Shown: one piece after another, positions 42,003 to 50,515 of the stretch
Position numbering within the stretch: position 1 is the first letter of the stretch
How the letters are laid out: the number at the start of each line of letters is the position of its first letter
NCBI RefSeq assembly: GCF_011065935.2
Contig: NZ_JAAMNH020000001.1
Coordinates: 4,857,001 to 4,921,000, forward strand
Source: Clostridium estertheticum
Lineage (GTDB): Bacteria > Bacillota > Clostridia > Clostridiales > Clostridiaceae
Reading direction: 5' to 3'
Length of the DNA: 64,000 nt
Program-made: the position numbers and the translations under genes
Notes under the pieces: model-generated
Database searches by the model: none
Told to the model about the DNA's origin: nothing
The model's input: the letters and a program-made list of their open reading frames with translations, nothing else

Positions 42003-42914
42003 TTATAATTTACTTTTTTCTACACTTTTATATAATTCACTAAAGTTCTCATTATCTTTTAAGCTCTGAAGATATTCCATAAAAGGAACTTTGAGTTTAT
42101 CTCTTTTTAGTGCAAACTCCACTGTGGCCTCAAGAAATCCTAATTTATCGCCTACGTCATATCTTCTTCCTTCGAATACATATGCATACATATCTTGCTG
42201 TGATATTAAGGTCTTTAGAGCATCCGTTAGCTGAATTTCTCCGCCTTTTCCAGGCTCAGTTTTATCTAATATATCAAATATCTCTGGAGTTATTATGTAT
42301 CTACCAAGTATAGCAACATTTGAAGGTGCTGTATCTACTGACGGTTTTTCAACCAGGTTATTAACCTTGTATACTCTATCGCTAATTTGAACTCCATCAA
42401 CTATGCCATATTTATCTACATTTTCTTTTTTAACCTCTTGAACCCCTAAAATTGATGTCTGCTTTTCATCAAAACAATCCATAAGCTGTTTTAAGCAAGG
42501 GACTTTAGCATCAACTATATCATCACCTAGCATAACCGCAAAAGGTTCATTACCAACGAAGGCTCTTGCACAATTTATAGCATGGCCAAGTCCTTTTGGT
42601 TCCTTTTGTCTTATAAAATATATATTTACCATGTTTGATATATCTCTAACCTGTTCAAGTAAGCCATCTTTATGTTTATTTTCTAGTTCTAGCTCAAGCT
42701 CTATAGATTTGTCAAAATGATCTTCAATAGACTTTTTATTTCTTCCTGTAATAATCAATATTTCTTCTATGCCTGAAGCCACAGCTTCCTCTATAATATA
42801 TTGCATAGTTGGCTTATCAACTATAGGTAACATTTCTTTAGGTAGTGCCTTTGTAGCAGGTAAAAATCTGGTTCCAAGTCCTGCTGCTGGTATAATAGCT
42901 TTTTTAACTCTCAT
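42003..42914 (-). CDS. galU: UTP-glucose-1-phosphate uridylyltransferase
   Basis: The 303-aa enzyme makes UDP-glucose from UTP and glucose-1-phosphate. The signature AAGLGTRFLPATKALPKEML (residues 10-29) and VDKPTMQYIIEEAV are present, followed by GHAINCARAFVGNEPFAVML and the acidic metal site DDIVDAK. The length is normal. It supplies the main sugar donor for the glycan cluster and possibly glycolipids. It sits between the GT14 gene and a destroyed galE, so UDP-galactose synthesis may have been lost here while UDP-glucose is kept. Confidence 0.95.
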   Translation of the reverse strand: MRVKKAIIPAAGLGTRFLPATKALPKEMLPIVDKPTMQYIIEEAVASGIEEILIITGRNKKSIEDHFDKSIELELELENKHKDGLLEQVRDISNMVNIYFIRQKEPKGLGHAINCARAFVGNEPFAVMLGDDIVDAKVPCLKQLMDCFDEKQTSILGVQEVKKENVDKYGIVDGVQISDRVYKVNNLVEKPSVDTAPSNVAILGRYIITPEIFDILDKTEPGKGGEIQLTDALKTLISQQDMYAYVFEGRRYDVGDKLGFLEATVEFALKRDKLKVPFMEYLQSLKDNENFSELYKSVEKSKL

Positions 42915-42935
42915 ATAAACATCTCCTTAAAATCA

Positions 42936-43271
42936 TTATTTTTCATACCCATTAGGATTATTTTTATGCCATTCCCAGGCTGTTCCTATTATATTTTCAA
43001 GGGAATTATATTTAGGACTTCAACCCAATTCCGCTCTCGCCTTATCACTAGAAGCTATAAGTACTGCTGGGTCTCCTGCACGCCTTGGTGTAATTTGCGA
43101 CTTTATATCACGGCCTGTAACTTTTCTTGCAACCTCTATAACCTCCTTAGTGCTCCTCTATGTCCCTTTTGAAGATTATCTAAAATTACAACTTCTTCGC
43201 CACGCTCTATTAGCTCTGCTACCATATGACTTCCGATAAAACCAGCTCCACCACAAACTAAAATAGCCAAT
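42936..43271 (-). pseudogene. galE: galE with large internal deletion and a nonsense codon
   Basis: The first ~40 codons (TTG start at 43271, MAILVCGGAGFIGSHMVAEL, then EEVVILDNLQKGHRG) are the Rossmann start of GalE. They join out of frame, near 43150, to its last ~70 codons (EVIEVARKVTGRDIKSQITP ... WEWHKNNPNGYEK). About 220 codons between are deleted. In the C-terminal part the conserved LGW motif reads LG-TGA, an additional stop. This is a clear pseudogene. Confidence 0.88.
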
Positions 43272-43687
43272 ATTCCCAACCCCTTTCAAATTAAGTTCAA
43301 AGTTATTGTTCTTACCTTTCTAAGGTTAATACCTTCTAAGGTTAATTATAATACACTATTGCTTGATTTTAAAAGCCTAAATATTTACTGGAGGGTTTCT
43401 TCCCAATAATTTTATTTGTTACCATTATGCACCCAATGTTAAGTGTAAGTGTTATTGATAACTGAGTTAGCTGATAAAGTGGTAATAGGTTATGAATGAA
43501 TGGTATCTTCTCCATTACCTGATTAATAATCAGTAGCCAGAAACAATGCACATAGAAGATTTAGTAAGAGTAATTACCAATTTTCACTATACTATTTTGC
43601 TTTGTTTTAAGATGATAATCCTTTAGCACAAATTAAAGCCTTACCTACAGCTTTCTCTTTTTCTCTAATTGGATAGCCCAGTTGTGA
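43272..43687 (-). other. Degenerate stretch with gene remnants
   Basis: No intact gene. A 60-codon frame (43369-43551) ends in IGCIMVTNKIIGKKPSSKYL and resembles the tail of a multi-helix membrane protein such as an acyltransferase; this is weak. A second tail (LGYPIREKEKAVGKALICAK, 43607-43687) follows the stop of the iron-sulfur gene in the same frame. A 13-nt direct repeat (TTCTAAGGTTAAT, about 43318-43346) lies before the galE remnant. Confidence 0.45.
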
Positions 43688-44872
43688 TTATTTTTTGAGC
43701 AATTTCAATATGCGCTTTTTCATAAATCTAAGTACTCTCACTCCAAAAATAATCTTTCTCTCAATCCAAGTTGGAGGGCTCATGTACTTTTTAATTATAT
43801 AATTAAAATCCCTGTTATGTAAATCCTCAAAAAACCTTTGTCTTTTTTTCGGCTCTTTTACAGAGCTTATTATAGAAGGATTGCCCGCAATCGCAACTTC
43901 TAAATCACATTCATGATGTTCAATATTATTTTTGCAAGCATCAATCATAGATTTTCCTTTAGCAGTATTGATTAATAATAGTGAAGTTCCATCATCATCA
44001 TAAAGCTCTGGGTATTTACTTGCTACTCCCCAAAAGTCTCCTAGAGTTATATCGCTTATACGAGGAAGCTTTGCATAGGAGCATTTATAGCAAGAGGGTC
44101 TTAAATAATAGTTTCTTAGAAATCCCTTCATATATGCATCATTTATAAAGGTTTTACTATATTCACTACCGTTTTCAAATTGTATAGCTACGGAGTAACT
44201 CTTCCAGCCATTCTTCTTGTTTCTAAAAGTTATCCCGCTTATATTTGAATTATATTCTTGTTCCAGATTTTTTTTATATTTTTGGAATACTATAGGTGAT
44301 GGTACCCCATAACAAACTATATCACAAGTATATAACTCTGCATATTCTTTTTGCAGAAAATTATATAGACCTGCTATTTGGCAGGGTGTTCCTGTATATA
44401 ACACTTTTTTACCCTTGTCTAAGTATTTTTTCGCACTGTTATACGTAGTGTTAATGTCACTCTGAACGTATTTTGAACCCCTAAGTTCACTTAAATCTTC
44501 TATTTCACGAACCTCAGTATGCATTACATTGCGCTTCTTATCATATGCTGCGCCAAATACTACTCCATCATTATCTAATATCCACTCTGCTATACTTGTA
44601 AATACACCTCCGGATGAAGAGTTTTCTCGCGTAGCTTTATCCACATTCCAGGCTGCTATGCAAGTGGGACGAGAGCTGGAACTGCTGTTTTTATAAATAT
44701 TGAGTTCAGGGCATACACTCTCACATAAACCACAGCCTACGCAACTGGCCACTTCAACTTTCGGATACCAAAATCCTTCCCCATCTATTTTCATTTCAAT
44801 ACAATTTCTGGGGCATATATTATAGCAGGCCTTGCAGCCTGAGCAATCTTTTTTATCCATTATTTTAATCAT
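43688..44872 (-). CDS. F420-dehydrogenase beta-subunit-like iron-sulfur protein
   Basis: The 394-aa protein starts with two 4Fe-4S ferredoxin motifs (CSGCKACYNICPRNC and CVGCGLCESVCPEL, residues ~10-55). The FrhB_FdhB N- and C-terminal domains follow, with LRGSKYVQSD, GTPCQIAGLYNFL and DFWGVASKYP. In glycan clusters such proteins are thought to act with pyruvyl transferases or as flavin-dependent sugar redox enzymes; coenzyme F420 itself is not expected in Clostridium. Its start overlaps the flippase remnant by 4 nt (ATGA). The gene looks intact although its neighbours are broken. Confidence 0.85.
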   Translation of the reverse strand: MIKIMDKKDCSGCKACYNICPRNCIEMKIDGEGFWYPKVEVASCVGCGLCESVCPELNIYKNSSSSSRPTCIAAWNVDKATRENSSSGGVFTSIAEWILDNDGVVFGAAYDKKRNVMHTEVREIEDLSELRGSKYVQSDINTTYNSAKKYLDKGKKVLYTGTPCQIAGLYNFLQKEYAELYTCDIVCYGVPSPIVFQKYKKNLEQEYNSNISGITFRNKKNGWKSYSVAIQFENGSEYSKTFINDAYMKGFLRNYYLRPSCYKCSYAKLPRISDITLGDFWGVASKYPELYDDDGTSLLLINTAKGKSMIDACKNNIEHHECDLEVAIAGNPSIISSVKEPKKRQRFFEDLHNRDFNYIIKKYMSPPTWIERKIIFGVRVLRFMKKRILKLLKK

Positions 44873-45066
44873 TGAGCTTGTTTCCTCCTCTTTATTTTAT
44901 TAAATATGGTGGAAAATATATCCTTCTCATAGGCGTTAAGACCCATAAACCACATTAATAGGGAATAAGCAAATATATACACCATCATTTTTACGAATAA
45001 TATTAAAATGCTTGTTGTGCCTATAAAATTCTGCCTTTTTCTGCTTAAAAATAACAGGTAATCCAA
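44869..45066 (-). pseudogene. C-terminal remnant of a polysaccharide flippase
   Basis: The 65 codons encode a last transmembrane helix (ILILFVKMMVYIFAYSLLMW) and the basic tail NAYEKDIFSTIFNKIKRRKQ, typical of the end of Wzx/MATE exporters of ~480 aa. Everything upstream is missing. Translational overlap with the iron-sulfur gene has survived. Confidence 0.65.
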
Positions 45067-45137
45067 TTAAATTTAAATGCTGTCCATATTGAATCTTATT
45101 AAATCACATAAACACTTTAAAGTAATTACTTTTAAAT

Positions 45138-45611
45138 TTAAGCATTTTTTCTCTTACCCTTATAGTTTTCTTTGAACCACTGGTATGCCATCTTAACTCC
45201 GTCCTCTAGTTCCACCTTATACTTCCATCGGGTCTCTTTGAGCTTGCTTACATCGAGTAACTTCCTCATAGTGCCATCTGGCTTATCACTATTAAATTTT
45301 AATTCACCCTTAAAGCCAACAACGCGCTGCACCATCTCTGCTAATTCTCCTATAGTAAGTTCCTTGCCAGTTCCAACGTTCACATGCTCTTCACCATCAT
45401 AATTTTCTAAAAGAAACACACAAGCATCCGCCATATCATCTACATATAAAAACTCTCGAAGTGGCTTTCCAGTTCCCCAAATTTCAACTACAGATTCATT
45501 ATTAACCTCAGCCTCATGAAATTTTCTAATAAGCGCAGGCATAACGTGGGAATTATTCAAATCATAATTATCATTAGGACCATAAAGATTAGTTGGCATA
45601 CAGAAACTCAA
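45138..45611 (-). pseudogene. fcl: GDP-L-fucose synthase, N-terminally truncated
   Basis: The 157 codons match the second half of GDP-L-fucose synthase (MPTNLYGPNDNYDLNNSHVM, PALIRKFHEA, GTGKPLREFLYVDDMADAC, HVNVGTGKELTIGELA). The normal protein is about 310 aa and needs the missing N-terminal Rossmann domain with the NADP-binding and catalytic Ser-Tyr-Lys residues. Homology stops near 45611, where an in-frame TAG lies 12 nt upstream. It is not expected to be active. Confidence 0.85.
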
Positions 45612-46024
45612 TATGATATTTTTCTACACTCGTTTCGTCCTAATATGTATCACCTTATGATAATTGCATGCAATTAACTTTATATGGTTAAAATAATCGC
45701 TAAATAAGACATTGTTTTTACTATATGGTTGAGTATATCATAATACGACAAAATGTGTGTTAATTTTTTATTAAAATTGGGTTATTTCTGAGTATATTCC
45801 TTTTTTTACGACATATATCTTCTTCATTTTTCCATTTTTGTTGTTTTTCACGATATATAATTTAATATCATTAAATATTTTTCGATAAAATTGGATAAAT
45901 TGTTCACCATCACATTAGTACAATGGCGTGTCCTCTGCTCTAATTTACACATATCACTGTAATTTTTAGTATAATAATTGATGCTAGCGTACTCATAAGG
46001 TTCTTTATAACACCACGCAAAAAA

Positions 46025-46049
46025 AAATCAGAAGGGTTGCTTCTGATTT
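46025..46049 (-). terminator. brkB terminator
   Basis: A 10-bp perfect stem (46025-46034 with 46040-46049) has a 5-nt loop, followed on the minus strand by a run of T. Confidence 0.8.
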
Positions 46050-46150
46050 CATATTTTCTAATTTAAGTAGTCTATGGATGTTCTGCATGTAGGTGATCTC
46101 ATAGTAAATCATTCTACCAAAATCTCTTATCCGTTAGGCTAGGGAGCTTA

Positions 46151-46185
46151 TGTGTTTCGAGCTCTTATTGCAAGGAACTTCGGAG
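46151..46185 (+). repeat. TTATTGCAAG repeat, copy at the brkB 3' end
   Basis: GTGTTTCGAGCTCTTATTGC, continuing into AAGGAACTTCGGAG, closely matches the reverse complement of 50859-50895 and resembles 51049-51080 and 7593-7641. It ends five bases before the brkB stop codon. Confidence 0.6.
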
Positions 46186-46189
46186 TCTT

Positions 46190-47026
46190 TTAATATTTCT
46201 TTTGTTTTGGTTTTTCTTTACCTTCTCTTTCAAACGCTAACTGTGCATTAATTTCTCCACCTAGTAATATTATAATGGAAGTAATATAAAGCCATAGCAT
46301 AAGCACTATCACTCCTCCTATACCGCCATATACACTAGAATAGTTATTGAAATTATTCACATAATATGCAAAGCCTAAAGAAGATAGCAACCAACCTAAG
46401 GTACTAAAGGTAGCTCCAGGCATTACTTCTATCCAGGTAAGTTTTCTGCAAGGAGTAAAATGATACAATGATGCAAATATAAATACCATTCCAGTTAGAG
46501 TTACTAAGTATCTTATGATATCCCAATTTAATATAAACTTACTAGATACATGGAATCTGCTTACAATCATTCCACCTATCATTTGTCCAAATACTACTAA
46601 GGCTACCGCAGCTATAATAACCATTGCAAGTCCTAGCATAAATAATATGGATATAACTTGAATTTTCCAATAAGCCCTTGTTTCTTCCTCATCATAGGCT
46701 TTATTTAATCCCTTTATTATAGCTGTGAACCCGCTAGACCCAGTCCAAATTAAACCTATTATACTTAGTGATACTAAATTACCACTTGTTTTATCAAATA
46801 CATCTATAACTGTAGTGTAGATTAAATCAAAAGTGCTCTTTGGCATTATTTTGCTTAGGTATACTAACACATCATTACTCTTTAGATTACTATAGCCTAG
46901 CATGCTAAGTAGCAGTAATAAAAAAGGAAAAAAAGATAACAATAAATAATAAGTAACCTGAGCTGCCAAGGCAGTAATATCATCATCAATAACCCTTGAT
47001 ACAAGTTTTTTTAAATCATTGAACAT
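46190..47026 (-). CDS. YihY/BrkB family membrane protein
   Basis: The 278-aa protein has six or so transmembrane helices and the family signatures DDITALAAQVTYYLLLSFFP (N-terminus), GLIWTGSSGFTAIIKGLNKAY and YGGIGGVIVLMLWLYITSII near the end. The family was once annotated as ribonuclease BN by mistake; its real function (possibly transport or virulence-related) is unsettled. It stands alone with its own terminator at 46025-46049. Confidence 0.88.
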   Translation of the reverse strand: MFNDLKKLVSRVIDDDITALAAQVTYYLLLSFFPFLLLLLSMLGYSNLKSNDVLVYLSKIMPKSTFDLIYTTVIDVFDKTSGNLVSLSIIGLIWTGSSGFTAIIKGLNKAYDEEETRAYWKIQVISILFMLGLAMVIIAAVALVVFGQMIGGMIVSRFHVSSKFILNWDIIRYLVTLTGMVFIFASLYHFTPCRKLTWIEVMPGATFSTLGWLLSSLGFAYYVNNFNNYSSVYGGIGGVIVLMLWLYITSIIILLGGEINAQLAFEREGKEKPKQKKY

Positions 47027-47308
47027 GCAGTCACCACCTTTTCAGTAGATAATTCACAGGGACGGTTGAAGTGAAATAATAATCTGTCTATTTTAATAGT
47101 ATATCTTATTCTGTATTTTTATACCAATAAGTTATTTTGCCCATAATTGCCTTTGTATAAACTTTTCTATCCCTACAATTATATATGGTAATAATGTTGA
47201 TGGTAGTATACCATTGAAAATACAGGGTTAATTAACTTTATATATCGTAAATATTGTATTGTCTCATTGAAAATCCACCTAACAATTTATATGTAATTTT
47301 CTAAATAT

Positions 47309-47337
47309 TTGAAATATATATTAATATTTTGTATAAT
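47309..47337 (+). promoter_or_regulatory. SigmaA promoter of the zinc-ribbon gene
   Basis: TTGAAA (47309-47314), 17-nt spacer, perfect TATAAT (47332-47337). It shows that translation cannot begin at an in-frame start near 47309 and supports ATG 47387. The rest of the 47027-47386 interval holds nothing recognisable. Confidence 0.75.
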
Positions 47338-47386
47338 AGTATATTATGAGCCATATTTCATTGATTGGATAGGAGGAAATAGAACT

Positions 47387-47680
47387 ATGTTAAGGTGTCC
47401 TAACTGTAATAATAAAATACCATTTTGGAAAACATTGAAATTGAATATAACAAATTTTAGTGGAATTACATGCTCAACATGTAAAAAAATACTTTTTATA
47501 GATAATAAAAAAAACAGTTCTTGGATAGGAGGAATCGGAGGTGGGGTCGGGGCATTAGTTTTAATTAATTTAGTTAAATCTAATTTTCGTTTAAATGCTG
47601 TAATTATAACGATATTATGGTTTTTAAGTATAGTTTTTGTATCTAATTTGTTTACAAAATTTAAGATTAAAGATAAATAA
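47387..47680 (+). CDS. Small zinc-ribbon membrane protein
   Basis: The 97-aa protein starts at ATG 47387, ten nt after AGGAGG (47371-47376). An N-terminal zinc ribbon (CPNCNNKIPFW ... CSTCKKILF) is followed by two transmembrane helices (~47-63 and ~68-87) and a basic tail. Small proteins of this layout are common in Firmicutes and have no assigned function. It is monocistronic with a clear promoter. Confidence 0.72.
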   Translation: MLRCPNCNNKIPFWKTLKLNITNFSGITCSTCKKILFIDNKKNSSWIGGIGGGVGALVLINLVKSNFRLNAVIITILWFLSIVFVSNLFTKFKIKDK

Positions 47681-47907
47681 TAGTACTATTAAATTGATAT
47701 AAGTATGTTAATTTTAATATTAATTGAAATTTTATTGAAAAGACTAAATTTGTATTGGTATTAAAGGAATTGCCTTTATGTAGAATAATTTATAATAGAA
47801 GAGATTGGATAGACTTATTGTAGATTTCAATATATTAGTTTATTAAATAATGCATTCTTGTAAATATTATCAGTAAAGAGTTTAGAATTAATAAGGGGGT
47901 CAATAAC

Positions 47908-48690
47908 ATGAAATTAGCGCTAGCACAATTAGATATTGCTTGGGAAGATAAATCTACGAATAAAGAAACTGCATTAGGATTCATAAAACAGGCAGCTACT
48001 GAAAAGGCGGATATGATACTTTTCCCTGAAATGGCTTTAACAGGCTTTTCAATGAATACTTCATTAATAGGAGAAACTAATAATGAAACCACAGAATTTT
48101 TTAAAGAGTTGAGTTCTAAATTTAATATTTCCATAGGCTTTGGATATGTAGAAGGCACCTCTAATAGTAAAAATAAATACTCTGTAGTTTCTCCCTCTGG
48201 AGTTGAGCTTGTAAATTATACTAAAATTCATCCTTTTTCCTTTGGAGAGGAAACTGAATTTTACCAAAGTGGAAGCAAAATAGAGTTTTTTAAAGCTTTC
48301 GATTTTACTATTGCCCCTTTCATCTGCTACGATTTACGCTTTCCAGAGATATTTCAGATAGCTTCCAAAACCGCCACTTTAATTACAGTAGCAGCTAACT
48401 GGCCAATAGAGCGCCGTGAACACTGGATTACCTTACTAAAAGCAAGAGCCATAGAAAATCAATGTTATATAGCAGGTATAAATCGAGTTGGGGAAGGAAA
48501 TGGATTAAGCTACAGTGGCGAATCTATGATTATAGACCCACTAGGAAATATAATAAGTAGCTTATATATGGAAGATGGTCTAATTATAGCTGATATCTGC
48601 AAGGAAAATGTTACTCAGATTAGAGAAACCTTTAGGCTTAAAAAGGATAGAAAAGAAGAGCTGTATTTTAATTTATATAATCAGCTTTAA
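47908..48690 (+). CDS. Nitrilase-superfamily amidase (omega-amidase-like)
   Basis: The 260-aa cytoplasmic carbon-nitrogen hydrolase has the catalytic Glu in LFPEMALTGFSM (~39-50), Lys in YTKIHPFSF and Cys in APFICYDLRFPE (~140-151). The motif set fits the omega-amidase/YafV branch, which hydrolyses alpha-keto-glutaramate or alpha-keto-succinamate formed by transamination. A strong ribosome site (GGGGGT) precedes ATG 47908. It may have a repair or salvage role in methionine or glutamine metabolism; no metabolic partners are adjacent. Confidence 0.88.
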   Translation: MKLALAQLDIAWEDKSTNKETALGFIKQAATEKADMILFPEMALTGFSMNTSLIGETNNETTEFFKELSSKFNISIGFGYVEGTSNSKNKYSVVSPSGVELVNYTKIHPFSFGEETEFYQSGSKIEFFKAFDFTIAPFICYDLRFPEIFQIASKTATLITVAANWPIERREHWITLLKARAIENQCYIAGINRVGEGNGLSYSGESMIIDPLGNIISSLYMEDGLIIADICKENVTQIRETFRLKKDRKEELYFNLYNQL

Positions 48691-48773
48691 TTTCAACCCT
48701 TGCTTCCAATTTTTTTCAGCCGGTTCGATATAGAAGGTAATAAAATTAGAACCAAGATAAGGAGCGTTATCTT

Positions 48774-49328
48774 ATGAAAAATATAGAAATTAGTAGACCT
48801 AAATTTGAAGATATTGAATTGATAAATGAGTTTTTCCAGATTGTACTTAGAGATACCTTTGAAAGAAATGGAATCTCAGATTTAGTAGATATAATAGTAG
48901 AAGAAATTGAAGATAAAAGAAAATGTTTGAATCAGGATATAGAAAGCCATGGTAAGAATAGATATTTTCTGATAGCTAAAGAATATGATAAAATAGTCGG
49001 GTCAATTGAATATGGACCATCAAATGAATTAATCATTTCATGTACTAATGGAAAATTTAAAGAGCTAGTGGAAATAGGCACAGTATTTGTACATCCAGAC
49101 TACCAAAATAAAGGCATTGGTAGTAGGATGCTAAATCTAATATTTTCACATTTAGAAAAGAATAGGATAAGTGAATTTTGTCTTGATAGTGGATACAAAA
49201 GCGCACAGAAAACATGGATCAAAAAATTCGGAAGTCCGGAGTATAATTTGAAGGATTATTGGGGAGAAGATGATAACCATATGGTGTGGAGGGTGAGTGT
49301 AGAAGATGTACTAGAGCAAACTAAATAA
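48774..49328 (+). CDS. GNAT family N-acetyltransferase
   Basis: The 184-aa protein has the GNAT core, with the acetyl-CoA binding motif A in VEIGTVFVHPDYQNKGIGSR (~101-120) and motif B LDSGYKSAQKTWIKKFG. The ribosome site AAGGAGCG precedes ATG 48774. It follows the amidase gene at 83 nt and may share its transcript. The substrate is unknown. Confidence 0.85.
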   Translation: MKNIEISRPKFEDIELINEFFQIVLRDTFERNGISDLVDIIVEEIEDKRKCLNQDIESHGKNRYFLIAKEYDKIVGSIEYGPSNELIISCTNGKFKELVEIGTVFVHPDYQNKGIGSRMLNLIFSHLEKNRISEFCLDSGYKSAQKTWIKKFGSPEYNLKDYWGEDDNHMVWRVSVEDVLEQTK

Positions 49329-49338
49329 AAAATAAAAG

Positions 49339-49375
49339 GCCTGCAACTTTTATAAAAAAGTTAACAGGCTATATT
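49339..49375 (+). terminator. Terminator of the GNAT gene
   Basis: GCCTG...AACTTTT pairs with AAAAGTT...CAGGC, followed by TATATTTT. Confidence 0.65.
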
Positions 49376-49390
49376 TTCCATGTTTCTAGC

Positions 49391-49465
49391 ACTGAAACTC
49401 CCACACCTAAAGGAATGGGGTTCTTGCGTACTAAATAACTTCTATATTAACTCGAAAGTTAATAT
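49391..49465. mobile_element. Possible right-end remnant of an IS200/IS605-type element
   Basis: ACTCCCACACCTAAAGGAAT, followed by GGGGTTCTTGCGTACTAAAT, is the kind of hairpin found just after tnpB in Firmicutes IS605-family elements. A second hairpin, ATATTAACT-CGAA-AGTTAATAT (49444-49465), follows. No tnpA or tnpB coding sequence is present. The identification rests on remembered similarity only. Confidence 0.35.
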
Positions 49466-49739
49466 CACTGATTATTTTCCCCAAGAATTTCACTATCAAG
49501 CATCACAATTGACACATTAACGATAGTATATGGCTCGTGTTTATATATGAATTTGATTAAAACTTAAAGTGTTTTATAATATTATTACAGGTAACATATT
49601 CCAGTAGTATTCATCAATTTTGATTTTTATAAATCAGTGGGATTTTTTTCAATAAATTAAGAATTTTAGATTATTTTAATAGAGAAAAGTTAATATTATA
49701 ATATATTTTTAGATAATATATTTTCAGATAATTAAAAAT

Positions 49740-49872
49740 TTATCCACAATTTGAGCAAAGTTATCCACATAAAGAGGATAACTTTGTTTAAATATACATT
49801 CAACATGGCAAATGGTTCCAATATGTCCAATTCTCATCAAATTTATTCTAATTAACAGAATAGTTATACACA
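49740..49872 (+). promoter_or_regulatory. Cluster of three consensus DnaA boxes
   Basis: TTATCCACA at 49740-49748 and 49761-49769, and TTATACACA at 49864-49872, all match TTATNCACA in the same orientation. They directly follow an AT-rich tract. The second box is part of a perfect 11-bp hairpin (49756-49766 with 49776-49786). No dnaA, dnaN or rpmH gene is nearby, so this is unlikely to be the main origin. Confidence 0.6.
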
Positions 49873-49899
49873 GGCAAGAAATAAGTCTAAATATAAATT

Positions 49900-50145
49900 C
49901 TACTGTGAAAGTTCCTTTTTCATCATGAAGATAACACGTTCATTATGAGCTTTTTCATTCTGCTCCATATGTAATTTTTGTACTTCTGCCATAGTTTCAA
50001 CTTTACTTGTCAAATTCTTTAGTAACATAGTATTTTTATCTAATTTATTCTCTAAAGTTCCTAATTTACTATTTAATCTATTCTCTAAAGCTCCTAATTT
50101 ACTGTCCAAGATTCCACTAAACATTTTCATGGTTTCTTCGTCCAT
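49900..50145 (-). CDS. Small coiled-coil protein of unknown function
   Basis: The 81-aa protein has a heptad pattern throughout, with an internal repeat (SKLGALENRLN then SKLGTLENKLD) and a second half (LLKNLTSKVETMAEVQKLHM) that also predicts a coiled coil. There is no signal peptide or membrane helix. GAAGGTGG lies just upstream of the ATG. Similar short proteins occur singly or in clusters in clostridia; no function is known to me. Confidence 0.65.
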   Translation of the reverse strand: MDEETMKMFSGILDSKLGALENRLNSKLGTLENKLDKNTMLLKNLTSKVETMAEVQKLHMEQNEKAHNERVIFMMKKELSQ

Positions 50146-50245
50146 ACTATTACCACCTTCTATTATATCTTGTGTATTCTTTAATGTAATATTATCTTTA
50201 TTACACCCTCGAAAAGCAATAATTCCAGAGATTAAATTATGGAAA

Positions 50246-50515
50246 TTACAGTACCTTATAAATATATGTAAAAAATATAACCAATTGAACTATCAGTATT
50301 AAGGGTATTCCTATAACAAACTTTTTATGCTTAGTTTTATGTCTAAATAATCGCATACCCATAAATATTCCCAAAGCTCCAAATGCAAAAGCTATAGTGA
50401 AAAGCGTACTTTCTGGTGTTCTCCAGCTCTTTTTTTGTGATTTCTTCTTATCCGAATACATCACAAAAATACCGTATAAGTTAATGGCTAAAATATAATA
50501 TAGCAAAAATTTCAT
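50246..50515 (-). CDS. DUF1294 family membrane protein
   Basis: The 89-aa protein has three short hydrophobic segments and the family core SDKKKSQKKSWRTPESTLFT, then GALGIFMGMRLFRHKTKHKKF (residues ~22-67). That pattern is diagnostic of DUF1294. The function is unknown. GGAGGAAAG precedes the ATG. Confidence 0.85.
   Translation of the reverse strand: MKFLLYYILAINLYGIFVMYSDKKKSQKKSWRTPESTLFTIAFAFGALGIFMGMRLFRHKTKHKKFVIGIPLILIVQLVIFFTYIYKVL

Larger units (their letters stand above)
45612..46189. other. 578-bp intergenic region, no gene
   Basis: Very AT-rich. It contains the brkB terminator (46025-46049) and a member of the TTATTGCAAG repeat family (46151-46185). The left part should carry a promoter for the polysaccharide cluster, but no hexamer pair with good spacing stands out. 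It probably replaced the 5' half of fcl and any upstream glycan genes. Confidence 0.5.
49329..49899. other. 571-bp intergenic region with DnaA boxes and possible IS605-type end
   Basis: No gene. From left to right it holds a GNAT terminator, a hairpin-rich stretch resembling an IS200/IS605 end (49391-49465), a very AT-rich block (about 49660-49740) and three DnaA-box matches (49740-49872). Confidence 0.6.

Noticed and set aside
42936..43271. galE as a selenoprotein (in-frame TGA at the conserved Trp)
   Set aside because: The gene also has a large deletion and frameshift, and there is no SECIS-like hairpin; TGA here is a nonsense mutation.
49660..49872. Chromosomal replication origin
   Set aside because: DnaA boxes and AT-rich DNA are present, but dnaA, dnaN, recF or rpmH are not nearby and only three boxes are visible.
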